Part shown: in pieces, positions 31,154 to 46,100 of the stretch | How positions within the stretch are numbered: position 1 is the first letter of the stretch | Layout of the letters: each line of letters starts with the position of its first letter | Source: Lolium rigidum | Lineage: Eukaryota > Streptophyta > Magnoliopsida > Poales > Poaceae | DNA: 64,000 nt | Direction: 5' to 3' | Assembly (NCBI RefSeq): GCF_022539505.1 | Contig: NC_061513.1 | Span: 174,684,017-174,748,016 of the forward strand | Made by a program: the position numbers and the translations under genes | The notes under the pieces: generated by a model | The model's input: only the letters and a program-made list of their open reading frames with translations | Told to the model about the DNA's origin: nothing | Databases searched by the model: none

Positions 31154-34100
31154 ATGGCGGCGTCGGAGAGGGAGGCCGCCCTCCTCGCCCGCGTGGCCGC
31201 GAACCACCTCTTCCTCGCGCAGTTCGAGCCCCTGCGCGCGGCTCTACTCAGCCTCCGCCGCCGCGCCGACCCCGATCTCGCCGCGGATTTCCTCCGCGCG
31301 GTCGTCGCCTCCGGGGGGCGCGTCCCCGGCGTGCTCTGGTCGGCGTCCCCCGCCTGCCCCTCCCCCTCCCACCTCGCCTGGCTCGCCGCGCTCGAGCTCG
31401 CTGCCCTCCCCTCCACCCCCAACCCCGAGGCGCTCCGCATCAAGGCCGAGTTTCTCCTCCTTCTCCAGCCCGTCTCCGATGATCCCGCCACCGGCGACGA
31501 GGCCCGGGGGACGCTCGCTAGGCTGCTGGATTTGGGGGTGGCGAGGCTGAAGCGCGAGGTTGAGAGCTACAGGGAAGCGACCGTCAGCGTCGAGGAGGTC
31601 CCGCTCTCCGAGGAGGTCCCTCTCTCCGAGGAGGATCTGAGGGGGCTGTGGGGAGTGATCCTCGATAATGCCGAGCTGTTTGATGCGCTGTGTGCGGGCG
31701 TTTCCAGGCAGATTGGATTGGACGGGGGTTCCGGTGCAAATGTGCTTATGTGGCTTCGACGTAGCGTGCAGCTCGCTCACTTGGACGCCATGAAGGCGCT
31801 TGTCGTGGCTGGTGATTTTGAAAGTGCTACAGGGCATCTCCGTTTCCTTTGCTTGGACAATGGCGTAGATGAGGACAGTTATAAGTAAGTTCTATATCAG
31901 CGCCCTTTGTTAAATTCGAAATATGAATCCAGCCATGAAGGTGCCAAGTTTGCAAGCTGGGAATTAATGTGCATCTCAAGTTCTCAACACATGTGGGACA
32001 TGGTGGGGTCAGTTGTAGATTTATTAGATACAATCTGTATTTATAGCGTCAACACCCTTGGTTATTATTTTTAGGAGTTCAATGAAACCATCGAGCTAAA
32101 CAACACATCCTTCAGTCAAGGTCCATGTGTATGTCATGGACGCTCCTTAGTACCAGTTCCATTCCATATTAATATTTCGATCAAAACAGTGAGGCCCTCT
32201 ACTCTGGTTGCAATCTATGTTTTTACTGAAATTTGCAATTTACAGGTATTATTCTTAAACATTCTTGATTACAATAAGTCAGTTCAATGGGCACAAGTAT
32301 AATATAAACCTTGGAAGTAACATGACATAGTATTGCGGTGTTTAGTGAAGTGCTTGCCACCAGGTGTTATGCAGAGCAAAGTTGTCGATTTTTCAATGTG
32401 GCATCACCATATTCGTGTTTGTAGTTTCGATCAACATGTTCATGTGATTAGCTGTTGGTCTCAGTTCCCCGTCACATTCTGTTTGGTGATAGATCTGGTT
32501 ATGCTCAAATGTTCGACAAACTTTGAATATGATTTCTTCGTACAGGGTTGTCGTAGGAGATCTTGTCAAAAAGGGCTGGGAGAAAGCATCAAATTATTGT
32601 GGAACATGGTTTGAATCACGTAATAGAATTATTAAAATTTATGGAGCAGCTCTTCAATCTAGCAGTCCCCAGCTTGTTCAACTAGTTCAGGTAATTCCAA
32701 AATTGTCATTTTTTACTGGCATGGTTCTTCTGTTGAAGTAGTTTAATATGAAATTAGCTGCATTTTCAATTTCGACCAGATTGTCCTTCCATGTTGACAA
32801 CATGTAGCCTACAACAGGGGAGATTTGACTTACTTTTGTGGTGCACAGAAACTCTGGGCCACTTAACACTCTGAATCCCATATTCTGAGCTTATTTCCCT
32901 CTGTTGCGATTATTTTGTGCTTTAGCGACTGCCCCATTGTACCTTCCCAGGCTACTTCCTTCTCCATTCTGCCTAATAGCATCCACATCTCTTTATCACT
33001 TAATATAGGTGCTAAGGTGGACACATCAACCCTCTCTGTAATAACAATTGTAGGTTATACCACCTGCCTTGCACCACTTATATAGACGCCAAGGTGATGC
33101 TTAATACTTCAGATTTGATTATTTCGAAAATAATTTTCGGAGAAATAAGAAGCAGCACTGGCGCTAAGTTTTTTTTTTTTTTTTTTGCTTTAACTTCTAC
33201 TGTCCGATCTTTGGTGTCAATGATGTGGATACCCTAACATGTTGAAAGTACTTAGCATTAATGTATCATACATATTTGGTTTTAGATGGTGGTATCTGGT
33301 GCTAATATTTTTTTACTATTACCAGACTGTCCTGGATGACATTCTTTCTGAAGAATTTGAAGATCACAGTGTCTCTGATGCTCATTGGATGCCTGTTCCT
33401 TTCAAAAAGTTTCTGGAAACATTGTGGTTGGATAGGGATGCTGATTCAGATGACACCATTTTGACTGAAGCTATCATATCCTGCAAGAAAGATTTGTACC
33501 ATTATTCCCGACTCTCTGGAAAACATGTCCTCGAAGTTGTTATGGAAACTGCTCTATCATTAATCAAGAGAGAACAACTTCAAGAAGCTGTTAATGTATG
33601 TCATCATTTTTCGATGGGATACTGCCAATAATTTATTTTTGGATATGTTATGAGCACCTCAGAACAAATTCTGCTAGTTTTCTGCCACACTAATATTTTC
33701 TGGCAACTCGCTTTCTGCAGGTTGTTTCTTTATTTCCCCTTCTGCAGCCATTGGTTGCTGTTTTGGGTTGGGATATCCTGAAGGGTAAGACAGCACTGCG
33801 GAGAAAGCTAATGCAGTTGTTCTGGACAAGCAAATCCCAAGCTCTACGACTAGAAGAATATTCACATTATCGTATGCAGACAGATGAGGTACTTTCTTTG
33901 CTCTTGTATCATCTTGCTTCCGTGGTACTGTTTAGCAAAAAGGGTGAATGATTTTGACTTCCCCATTTGCAGACATCATGCGAGGAGTACTTGTGTGATC
34001 TTTTATGCTTTCATCTGGATCTAGCATGTTTCGTTTCCAGTGTGAATTCTGGGCACCCCTGGAATTTGAGGAATTCGTTGTTGTTCTCCCAACAAGAGCA

Positions 34101-37100
34101 AGATTCAGTTGTTAATGCAGAAATATTAGATCCTTTTGTTGAGAACATGATACTTGAGCGGTTAGCTGTTCAGACTCCCATGAGAGTGAGTTCTTTTATA
34201 TCTGAACTTCGTGGTCTCATTTCTCTATGCTACATGTGGCTATATTTTTATCAGTCCTCTGCACCTCTTACAGTTCTCTAATATATGCTTTTTTGTGTCT
34301 CATTTTGTGTGCAAAAGTAAGATTTTCTTTTCTTTTTGATAGCTTGATTCTCTTCGGATATTCTTTTTTTTACTTGCAGGTGCTGTTTGATGTAGTCCCA
34401 GGAATAAAGTTTCAAGATGCAATCGAGCTTGTTGGTATGCAACCACTCTCTTCGGCAACTGCAGCTTCGAAGAGGTCACAACCATCTTTTTTTTTGAAAG
34501 CATGCATGATGGCTGCATGTATATATGGGTTAAGATAGAAAAAGGTCTTACACCCTGAGGGGAATGACCGACAACAAGTTCTAACAAAACTACAACAAAA
34601 ACACACTACACAAAACATGAGAAAACAAGCGACCACTCGAACCAAACACTTTTACAACTGAAAACTGCTTATCTCTCTATCCCAGCCAAGCTCCAGGCTT
34701 TCAGAGTGTTCTTGCAGTTGCATTGCTTGATGAGGCTTGTGAAAGTGTCCTTCACAGCCATCGATGGCATCACTTTTTTAACTGCTATGTTGTATTCTTA
34801 ACTTCTATGCTTAATTAATGCTTCCTGCTGCATAGGGTCTTGTCTTCTTTAATTTCTGGCCTGGGTATTCCTTAGCTTCCTTATGCTACTTTGCTGATGC
34901 CTTAGCCTTGTTAGAAGATTTCTTAACACTACTATACCAAAATACACAAGAAAATTCTTGGTGTCTACTTATCATTCTGATGAATTGACATTATTTTCTC
35001 ATGAGCAGTTTGTTTCATGTAGCCTTCTTGTACCTATGACAGGATGCATGACATCGAGCTGATGCACATGCGATATGCTCTTCAGTCAGTTGCCCTTGCT
35101 TTAGGAGAGATGGAAAAGTGTGGTGATGGGAATGAGCACCATTATCACATAGCTCTGTCATATTTGAAGGAGATGCAAAATTTTATGGATGCTATCAAAA
35201 GCATTCCACGAAAGGTTGGCAGTTCTTTATCATATTGATATTATCTGGACTCGTGCTAGAATGCTAGTCTTGACTCTTGAAATCTTCAGAGCCGTCAATT
35301 CCTTACGCAGTTAAGCTTTCATTTGGCTACCCTCTTTGCAGATTTTCATGGGCAGCATTGTACTATCATTATTACATATGGACGACAGTATCAAGTTGCC
35401 GCAAGCTGTCCATTCAGACTGTGATAGTAATACTGAACCTGAAGGGAAGAACATGGTGATATCTTTTGTTGGGCTTCTACTTGACATACTTCGTCAAAAT
35501 GTCCTATTAAAAGGCCCTGATATAGATCAGCTGTCAAGTACTGGTCTGTCACCTGCTGGCAGGCAAGCATTAGAGTGGAGACTCAAACACGCTAGACATT
35601 CCATTGAAGACATGGATTGGCGTCTATCTGTTCTACAACGCCTCCCACCTCTGTCTGGACGACAATGGAGTTGGAAGGAGGCCTTAGTTGTTTTACGTGC
35701 GGCTCCTTCTAAATTATTGAACGTGTGAGTTTGTCTATCTCTATACACATGGCACATTGGTTTCTTGCTTTATTTCACCCTGCCCACTTGGTTATGCATC
35801 CTAAAGACCAGGCATTAATCTTGGCTCATTACCCAACATAATTGTATGCCTAGTTTTTGCTAGAAGTATCTATGCATGTACATTAGTATCTTATTACATC
35901 TTTATCCTCTAAATTAAAGTCGCATGGTGGTAAATGTTGCTAGTTATTTTCTCTGCTTTCTCATGAAGCTTCTGTAGTTATTTTTCTCTTTTTCTCTCTC
36001 TCAAGAGAAGAGAGGGAGAAGGAGAAAGAGATGGCGAGGGATCTAATGTAATAACATGCATTGACACTTCTAGCAAACTCTCTCTCTCTCTCTCTCTCTA
36101 GCACATAGTCTGATGATGAGTTTGTCATTGAATTTCTTCACAGATGCATGCAAAGGGCAAATTATGGTATAGGAGAGGAAGCTGTACAACGATTTTCGTT
36201 GCCTGCCGAGGATAAAGCTTCTCTTGAATTAGCCGAGTGGGTAGCTGGTGCATACAGAAGAGCATTGGTATGCTATTTCTTGCGTATGGCTTGATCCCCT
36301 TATTATCCTTGCACATTAGCCCTTAGCACATAGAATGTACACTTCCCTATGATCTCTCTCTCTCTCAGCAGGAAAGTGTGGAAGTGACTGAAGTCTATGA
36401 TTTTGAAAATTGAAGTGCCATATACTACCTGCAGTCAGGGAATTGAAAGTGTGGAAGTGGCAGAAGCTTTATTTATTTATTTTGAAGTGCCTTATACTAC
36501 CTCCAGTTCATAATAAAGTAGTGACTTCGACTTTCTGTTGATATATATAATGACCAACTTAAATGTTTGACTGCACACGTTCTAGGATGTCACTTCTTCT
36601 TTAACCAGACAAGTGCATATTAAACTATTTTGCACTGTAATAATTGGCAAATTTGGAGTGGCAGATATACAATCTTGTGATCTGTAATCAATCTCCCTGG
36701 GGTGAATACTTGATAGTGCCACGATCGAAGGGAAAATGACAAAATGGTTGTGTGCAGCACCTTCGCCTCATTTTTTGCTTTCATCAGAACAATCAAATGA
36801 TGCTTGATATTATAAAATATTTTCAATTTGTGTCATAATACTTGTTCAGTTATTTTCCTTGTTTTATTGCCTGAAGCTAAGCAAATGCTTTTGGTTTTCT
36901 CCAGGTCGAGGATGCTGTAAATCGTGCCACGGACAACACAAGTGTTGCACATGAATCAGATATTTTGTCATTCCGTGCTCAGCTTGGTCCTCTAACTACA
37001 GTGAGGATTTCTTATCATGATCTGCATTGGATGTTAATGATATTCATTCGTGGTATTTGACCTGACAATAAATCTGAACTTTCAGATTCTGCTTTGCATT

Positions 37101-40100
37101 GATGTCGCTGCAACTTCTGCTAGGTCAGGAGATATGTGTCGATTTCTTCTTGATGAGGTAAGCATTGACGGTTATGCATTCCTACATCTTCAAGACTCAC
37201 GCTTTTAGCACAGTATCTATTTTTTCGTGCATATATCTTCGCTCCCTTCCGTTGTAGAATTTCTAGTGGAGAGATGGTTCACCACTGAGAAATTTTTGGG
37301 AAGCTTTCCGGAAATATTTTTAGTGGAACGATAGGCTCTCTTGTTGTTTTTCCTTGTTTTGGTTGCGTAGCGGTCTTCTGAGTTCAAATTTTTGTGGGTT
37401 ACGGCCCAGATTGAGTCACTTCCTGCATTGTGAACTTGCGCCAGTAAGAACACTGCCCCCTGTGACCCACATTCCTAGCCACCAGCTTTGATGTCATATG
37501 GCCCGTTTTCTCGATCCGCCTGGTGACTGGCTAGAACATTCTTTGTCTGTCTCCATGTTTTGTCTTTTTTATTTGGTACCTGAATTCTTGCTACCACAAA
37601 TGTTTATGCCATCTATGTAAGTTCTAGGTGTTCAAGGTAGCCAAGTTCAACTTCACAACTTATTGCTATTAATATAGAGTGTGCGTGAACTGTCAATTTT
37701 GCAAAGAAAATATGCAAGATGACATTTTCTTCTTCTCACGTACAGGCCACAAGCTTGTTATCTGAAATATTTCCTGGAAGCTCTCCAAAAATAGGCCCGA
37801 CCTATTGGGATCAGATTCAAGAAGTTGCTATCATATCAGTAATCAAGCGCATCCTTCAGCGCCTGAGTGGCATCTTGGATCTGGTGAGTTCTTATTTTGC
37901 TTGTGCCCATGTAAAGCATGCACAGATCATTTTACTATAGAACTTCTTCCCCTTGTTTACCATCGTTTATTTCCCGGAGCTTAGTATTTACAAATTTTGA
38001 CTTACAATATCGGCACTGGTGGATGTGTACGGAAGGCCTCTTTCAGTTCTTTGCATGTTTAATAGGATAATGCAAATATGTAACTAAGAAATGTGTGATT
38101 ATCATGTTTCTACTGCTCCATGTAACTAAGAAAAACAACTATGTATTTTTTTTAATACCAAGAGTGGCATACTTTTTGGTCTCATATAGGAAGGTCATCC
38201 ATATCTTCAAGTAGTTTTTACCGAAGTGAGTGCCTCTTTGTCAACTGAATCTAGCAGAGTTGGACAAAAGCAACGTCCACTTGGACTCCTGCATCAGATG
38301 ATTGATGATGCCTTCAAAGGAAAGCGGCAATTCTTAAATGGTAATGCCTAGTTTATTCATTTGAACTGTAAATTGTTGTTGCCAGAATGTTCTAGAGGCA
38401 CTTCTGAACACTTGTGTTTCAGGTAAGCTTCATAATGTTGCAAGAGCTATTGTTGATGAGGATTCAGATAAAACTTACTCGAAAGAAGGTATAAAGTTTG
38501 AAAAGAAAGATGTTCTGATGTCTGAAAAAGGTGTAGTCCTTGGTCATGGACTAAGAATCCTGAAACAAGCATCAAGGACTGACCCAACAGCTTCAAGTGT
38601 TCATGAAAGCAGTCCAGAACACAAAGGTTCCACAAATAGATACTTGGGTCCTGTATCTACCAAGCCATCGACATATTTATCAAACTTCATAATATATGTC
38701 GCAACCATTGGTGACATAGTTGATGGAGCTGACACTACTCATGATTTCAACTACTTCTCATTGGTGTACGAACGGCCAAAAGATGTAAGATCCTTAACAA
38801 GTCAGCTCAAATATGTACTACCTCTCTTCACTATTATAAGACTTATTAGATTTTTAAAAAAATGCATGTATCTAGACGCGTTTTAGTGTGTAGGCTCACT
38901 GATTTTGGTCTGTATCTAATCCATATTGAGATATCTAAAAGGTGTTACATTAGTGAACTACTGAAAATTTGACATGAAAGTCCTTAGCACTTGTCCTCTT
39001 TAGAATGACATTTACTACTTCTGTTTGGAACAGAGTGCCGGTTGTAAACTTATAATTAAGCTCTACTTTAGGAGATTCACTCCACCTAGAGATTTATTTA
39101 ATTCAGTTAACCTAATACTACACTCTCGTAACTCATTCCCCTATTGTTAGGGAGTGAAAATAAGTAGGACGAACTACCTACTTTTGATTTAAGGAAGAGT
39201 GAGGACTGGCACCCAAGTGCTCAGCAACCACAATCTTGTCTGTTACCTTGCCACTAGATCATATGGTGCTCCCTGATTACCTATTTAAATTAGCTTGATT
39301 CTGTTGCAAGGAGCTATATGCTGTAATATCCATCCAACATGAGGATAACATGTAGGGTCCAGGGTCACAATGCGATTTATGAAATTTTCTCACCTGGTGA
39401 TCTTTGCGATAGTGCAGTAATTTTAGTTATGGCAAACACATCTGAGTTGTTATGGCAGTCCATGGTTATGAGTTCCTATGTTTACTGGGACATCTTTGGC
39501 CGCAGTGAACCGTTGAGCCTCATGTTTGAACAAACTAAATAAATACTACCTCTGTTCCATAATGTAAGCCGTTTTGGCAAACTATTTTGGTTTGCCAAAA
39601 CGGCATATATTATGAAACAGAGTGATATTAGTTAGGTATCACTGGGATTTTTTGTGTATGTGGTTAAATACTTAGAGCACACATGTTAGTCTATCTTGAC
39701 AATGGCCAGCTCTGCTGAATGCGACAATTTCTTGGACAGCACTAATAGTCTTATAAAAACCCTGGCTGCATGGTGTAATTAAGAAACATCCAGGATATGT
39801 TGTATGGCTGGAGAGAAGGAGCTTCTTAACTGGAAGAAGGTGCTTCAGGGCCTTGGATCATATGCAGTTAGGGATGAAAATGGAGCGGAAACTTTCCGAC
39901 TTCTCCGTGAAACGGAAACGGAAACAGATTTTTTTTTTGGCGGAAGTGGAAAGGGAAACGGAACTGCGTTTTCTGGCGGAACAGGCACGGAAGTGGAATT
40001 TCCGTTTCCGACTAATGCGGAATTTCCCTTTTATGGTCGTTCTGCATGGCCAATCTAGCAGGCACAATATGTGACCTCAAACTGAACTGCCTAAGCAACT

Positions 40101-43100
40101 CATCCCCTACTCCCCATTACACCGAGCAATCCTGCTTGGGCTGGGAAACAAGCTTGTCGACTTACTTGAATTGGTTTAGTTTTTCTGCATGATTCAACGT
40201 CTCTTGGTTCCGGTAATCATCCGCGTTGTGTCCATGTCCGCACCATATTCGGTCCATATCTGTTTCCGGGGTTTCTGTATTCGTTTCCGCTTTCGCAAAA
40301 AAAAAATGAAAACAGACGTGGCACCAGTCAGTTCCCCGTCCTTTTCCGCTCCATTTTCATCCCTATATGTAGTGGTTGTTGCGTTTTATCACTGTTAGGT
40401 CTCTGATTTTTTTCACTTGTATGTTCGATCTTCTTATTTTTTTCCATACTGATTCCGAAATTACTCAGGACTCATATGATGATTGTCTGTCATGCAGCTT
40501 TTAACTCGTTTAGTTTTTGAGCATGGAAGCACTGACGCAGCTGCGAAAGTAGCTGACACCATGGGCGTCGATTTTGTGCACGAGATAATATCAGCTTGTG
40601 TACCACCAGTTCTTCCTCCACGAACAGGACAAGGATGGGCATGCATTCCCATTTTAACCACCCTTTCAAATACTACTTCGGGAAATAGATCAGCAGTTCC
40701 ACATGATTCATCATTGTCTTCTCGTCAGGACCCCCTCTACCCTCTCCAGCTAAATTTAGTGAAGCATTTGGCCCAGTTATCATCAGTACGAGCAGTTTTG
40801 GCATGTGTTTTTGGAAGCAGCATCCTATCTAGTGACAATGAATCATGTCCTACTTACGTGAAAGATGCAATGCAAGCAACTGAAGTTGAGAGGTCATTCT
40901 ATGAATTTGCTCTTGAGCAATCAGAGAGGTAATGAATGGTCTTTTCATGCAATCATGCACCAACCAACTTTAGTTTTTTTATTATCTAAGTTATTTGCAG
41001 ATATCCAACCTTGAACCGGTGGATACAGATGCAGTCTAATCTTCATCGGGTGTCTGAGTCTGCCGTGGCAGTTAAAACTGAAAATGAAGTTGCAGTGCAT
41101 CAATCCAAAGGAAAATTTTCTATCAAGCGAGCTCGTGAACCTGACAGCGATGCTGAATCAGAGCTTGAAGATGTTGCCATAAATGGCAATGCCGCTTCAA
41201 GTACACTAGAATCTCCTGAACATGATGATGCTAAACTAGAGCCAACAGCTTTTATTTCATTTGACTGGGAGAATGAAGGACCATATGAGAAAGCTGTTGA
41301 GAGGTAGTAGGATCTTACAACTTTTGTCTACCATGCTTTTTGCTCTACAATTCTACATACACTCAGAGTTTCTCGCTTGCACTTGGCCATTGCCACTGAC
41401 CTACTATTGTTATAATTGTATTTGCTTTGTCCTTGCAGGCTAATTAATGAAGGAAAACTAACTGATGCTCTTGCTGTCTCTGACCGCTGTTTGCGCAATG
41501 GAGCTTCTGATAAATTGCTTCAATTGCTGATTGATCAAAGTGAAGAAGTAAGTCTAGGCACAGGACAATTCCGCTCATATGGATCCCGTAATTTGGGGAA
41601 TAATACTTGGCAGTACTGCTTGAGACTGAGGGACAAAAGCCTTGCAGCTCGGCTTGCTCTGAAGTACGTCAAGCAATTTCAGTTCAACCTTTTATTAGCA
41701 CGATAAGCCTTTTGTTTGGCATAGCTAAGGCATTCATTCAGTTTTACTATATTTGACACATGTCCATTTGGATATCTGCATCACAATAGTTTGTTCTGCA
41801 GAGATGCATACCGAGTTACTGAGTATATATGATCATTTCTAGGTACCTTCACAGTTGGGACCTTGATGCTGCAACTAATGTTCTAACAATGTGCATCTGT
41901 CACTTGCCTGAGAATGATCCTGTACGGAGTAAGGTAGCTTGACTTGCATCCATTTACATTTGAAGTTCATACATTATCTTGAAAGGTCATATTGTTATTG
42001 TGTGCTTGGTCAAGCCATGAATTCACCTAAAAGATATCACCATCCAAGCCAACACTACGCAGAGCTTGCTGGTTTGTGCTGACACCTAATGTTTAAATGA
42101 AACCATATGTTCTTGAGTGCTTAAATTTGTGCGCCATTGCGTCATGTTATGATGTAACATGTTCAACTTCTCAAAACTTAGCATTTATGACCTAGTCTAG
42201 TATTTCTTGGTTTGTTACATTTAATCAACCACCAATTCCCAGGCCTCTTCAACTCAAATTTGGTTTGCCTATTGTTCTTAATTATATTAATACCTAGTTC
42301 CTCTTGGCATCCATCATTTTTTTCTTGTGTCATTTTTTAACAGGTGCTACAGATGAAGCAATCTCTACAGCGGTATGGTCATATTATGAATGCTGATGAC
42401 CGTTACACCAGATGGCAAGAGGTAAGCCAATGGCTGACATATAATTTTGATTGGTTCAGGCCAACCCTCCCTCCCACTATTCTTGATTTTGAGACATTAC
42501 AGGCTTCAACTGTGTTCCTTATGCGTATGTGTCACTTCTTAATAGTAAACTTTTCCATTTTGGAAGACTGACGTTCATCTTATTAGGTCGAAATCCATTG
42601 CGAAGATGATCCAGAGGGCTTAGCACTTAGACTTGCTGCCAAAGGAGCTGTATCTGCTGCTCTACAAGTCGCTGAAAGTGCCTCTCTGTCAATTGATTTG
42701 CGGAGGGAACTGCAAGGCCGCCAGCTTGTCAAACTTCTTACCACCGATCCACTTAGTGGTGGAGGCCCAGCCGCAGCATCACGGTTTCTGTCAACCTTAC
42801 GAGATTCGAATGACGCTCTTCCTGTTGCCATTGGCGCCATGAAGTTATTACCTGACTTGCGTTCGAAGCAGCTTCTTGTATGTTGCCAGATCTGACAACA
42901 TGAGTTAGTTGCACTAAGCTTTTCTGACAAGTATGAAAATAATACTCATTAATTGTATTTCAGGTGCATTTTTTTCTCAAACGCACAGTTGGGAATTTAT
43001 CAGATGCTGAGATTGCTCGACTTAATTCATGGGCCTTAGGTCTTCGTGTTCTCTCCTTATTGCCATTGCCATCACAACAGCGTTGCTCTTCTCTGCATGA

Positions 43101-46100
43101 ACATCCTCATTTAATTGTGGAAGTACTATTAATGATGAAGCAACTCGAGTCTGCTTCTTCGGTATTCTTTCTCAAATCTCAACTAATTTTGTGCATGTTG
43201 ACTCTCATCCCTTGAAATTTTTGTTTTAGCTGCTGCTATACTTGCATTTTGCGTATGTTGGCATGTTTAACCTGCTGCACTAATGGACAATTTTCTTTGC
43301 GAATCCAGGTTTTGAAAGAATTTCCATCCTTGAGGGATGACAAGTTAATTATTGCTTATGCTAAGAAAGCAATCTCCGTCAATGTTGACTCTACTACTAG
43401 GGAACCTCGACTGACCATCTCTGCGTCACGAGCAAAGCAAAAAAAGGTTGCTGCACCAGCTAAAACAAATTTTGTGCAGAGTTTTGGCAACTTTCAGAGA
43501 GAGGCACGCAAAGCATTCTCATGGGTGCCCCGCGATGGTGGTGCCAAAACACCCCCAAAAGATATTCCCCGGAAAAGGAAGAGTTCAGGTTCAGGGGGTG
43601 ATAGATCCTCTTGGGAAGCGATGCCTGTTGTACAAGAGGAGCAGACACCTACATACCCGTCTGAAGGACAAGATAGACTTCCTTTTGTTTCTGCTCCTGA
43701 GGAGTGGGTACTTACTGGAGATCCTGACAGGGATAACACGACCCGTGCATGCCATAGATATGAATCTTCTCCAGATATCACACTATTCAAGGTGTGTCAC
43801 TTGTGCACTTTCTCCAATGTATCAGGCTTAATTTTCTGTGAATGCTACTGATTTTCAAGTTCTTCTCCTGCATTATTCCGACTTGTCTGTAGTTGCTCTT
43901 TTCCCACCTTATGAGTCAAGGGCCTTGCTAGCTGGTACCTTGGAATTATGATGAACCTATCCATATTTCTTGATGGGTTATTTTTAGCAGTTGAATTCGA
44001 ATTTTGCTAAATTGAACTTGGCTTTAGATTAGATTGTTTGCGAAAATGGTTTTATATTTAACATTATTCTTTAAAAGCAAACTTATTCCTCAGTTGGTGT
44101 TTGGTCAATGTTTAGTTGTGCTTTTATGATTTAGCATGGTTTAGTTTAATTTTGTTCAGTTATGTTTTCCCTTGGGAAAATATGGTTTATCTGATTTGAA
44201 CCTTGATGTTCATTTTGGTTGTCATAAGATTCATATGGCGTGGAAAAACATTAGTTTGATGCAACTCATGCAGTTGATACTATGGAAAAAGCTGAAGTGA
44301 TAATAAGCATGAAAAGATCAAATTTGAACTCAATATGTACTTGTGTTATGAATATGTTTGTTCAGATAGGTTGCTGGCGTCATTTTCAGTTGTGCATTAC
44401 TGATTCCTAAATGCCGTTCTTCATAGCTAGTTAGAATTTAGTACTTTCTTTTTTACATTTATATGTCTCCAACAAAATTTGTAGTTTGTCCAGCAGTGGG
44501 GTAAAGTATTGTTTCAGCCTTGTGCACTGGAAGGGATTTTTGAATCATCCAGGCTTCTAATTCATCGATATCTAATACAGGAGGATAGAGTTGAAGTGAA
44601 TCTTGAGTACCGAGCCTAATTGCCAGCAAATAATTGAATAACTTTAGTGCTTGAAAGTGAATCCAGAATTTGTGCTCCTTAGTTTGTCAGATGTCAAAGT
44701 GGGCAAGATAGTGACTCACCGATATACATGCTAATGTTTTCAGTGTTCTTTTTTGACTCGTGTACTAGTTCTCTTGTCCATATGGACCGTTACCATGTGT
44801 GGCCTATGATGTGACTTGTTCTTCAGACTAGATGATTTAGCAATCTCTCTGTCCTATACTTCATTTTTCAGGCATATTGATAAAGTGAGAAGAATGGATG
44901 CATTTTTACGATGTTTCTTAGTAGCAAATCTTACAAATGGTTTAACTTATAAATTTCATACAAGAAGTAGTTTCATCTTTCTGTTTTCCATTTGTGTAAA
45001 TTCTTTGCCAATCATTTCTAGGCATTGCTTTCACTGTGCACCGATGAGTTGGTAGCTGGAAAAGGTGCACTTGAATTATGTATGAGTCAGATGAAGGTTG
45101 TATTAAGCTCCCTGCAATTGCCTTTGAATGCATCTATGGACAACGTAGCCCGGGCTTATCACGCGACAGAAACTTATGTGCAGGTATGAAAAATGAGTAG
45201 CAGTATGGCACTTTTGATTATCATAATTTTGTATATTAATATTAATGATTTATCAGGCAATATCTTATGCAAAAAATCGTATAAAAAGGCTCATGGGGAG
45301 TAGTTATTTGTCAAGTGGCTCTGAAAGAAGTAGAGATGCTGATGATATATCTGTGGACGCTGGCAGTTCAAGCACTGGGAGCCAACATCAAGATGAGCTG
45401 TTTGATCTTCTTGCTCAAGCAGATATGTGGCTAGGGCGTGCCGAGCTTCTTCAGAGCCTGCTGGGATCAGGTATTATTGCATCACTTGATGATATCGCTG
45501 ACAAAGAATCTTCAACTAGTCTGCGTGATAGGCTGGTCAGCGATGAGCGATACAGCATGGCTGTATATACTTCTAAGAAGTGCAAGGTACTGAATGTTGC
45601 TGCTTGTTTCTGTTCTATAATTTATATTCTGTCATAACAGTGACGGTAAGGTAATTTAATGACGTGATCATTTTCAGATTGATCCTTTTCCAGTGTGGGT
45701 TGCATGGGGGCATGCTCTAGTTCGAATGGAGCACTACGCTCAAGCCCGCGTGAAATTTAAGTAAGGGACAGCTCTTTTCTGTTGTTTCTCGTGTAATTGC
45801 CTGCCCGCAGAAGAAAGGGAAGATTCGGCTAGAGGTGCAAAATAAATCAAGAAAACAAATACACAAATTCTGCATTTAGAAAAAAAAATAGAGGATTGAG
45901 GAACTAATAATTGTTTCTCATTATTTAGTTCTTCAAAGTTTCTAATTTAACAGTGACCTCGCACTTGTTGCTAAAGCTTTACATGGTTTCCGATGGAGTG
46001 GTATGCCCTCTAGTATGTTCTCTTATTATAACTGTCTAAGGATATGCGAAGCCCAGTGGTTAATGGAACTTCTTTTACATAAAATCACACATTTATTTCT

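Noticed and set aside
39804..40398. Small frames on both strands within intron 14
   Set aside because: They fall mostly inside the hAT MITE and its CGGAAA repeats.
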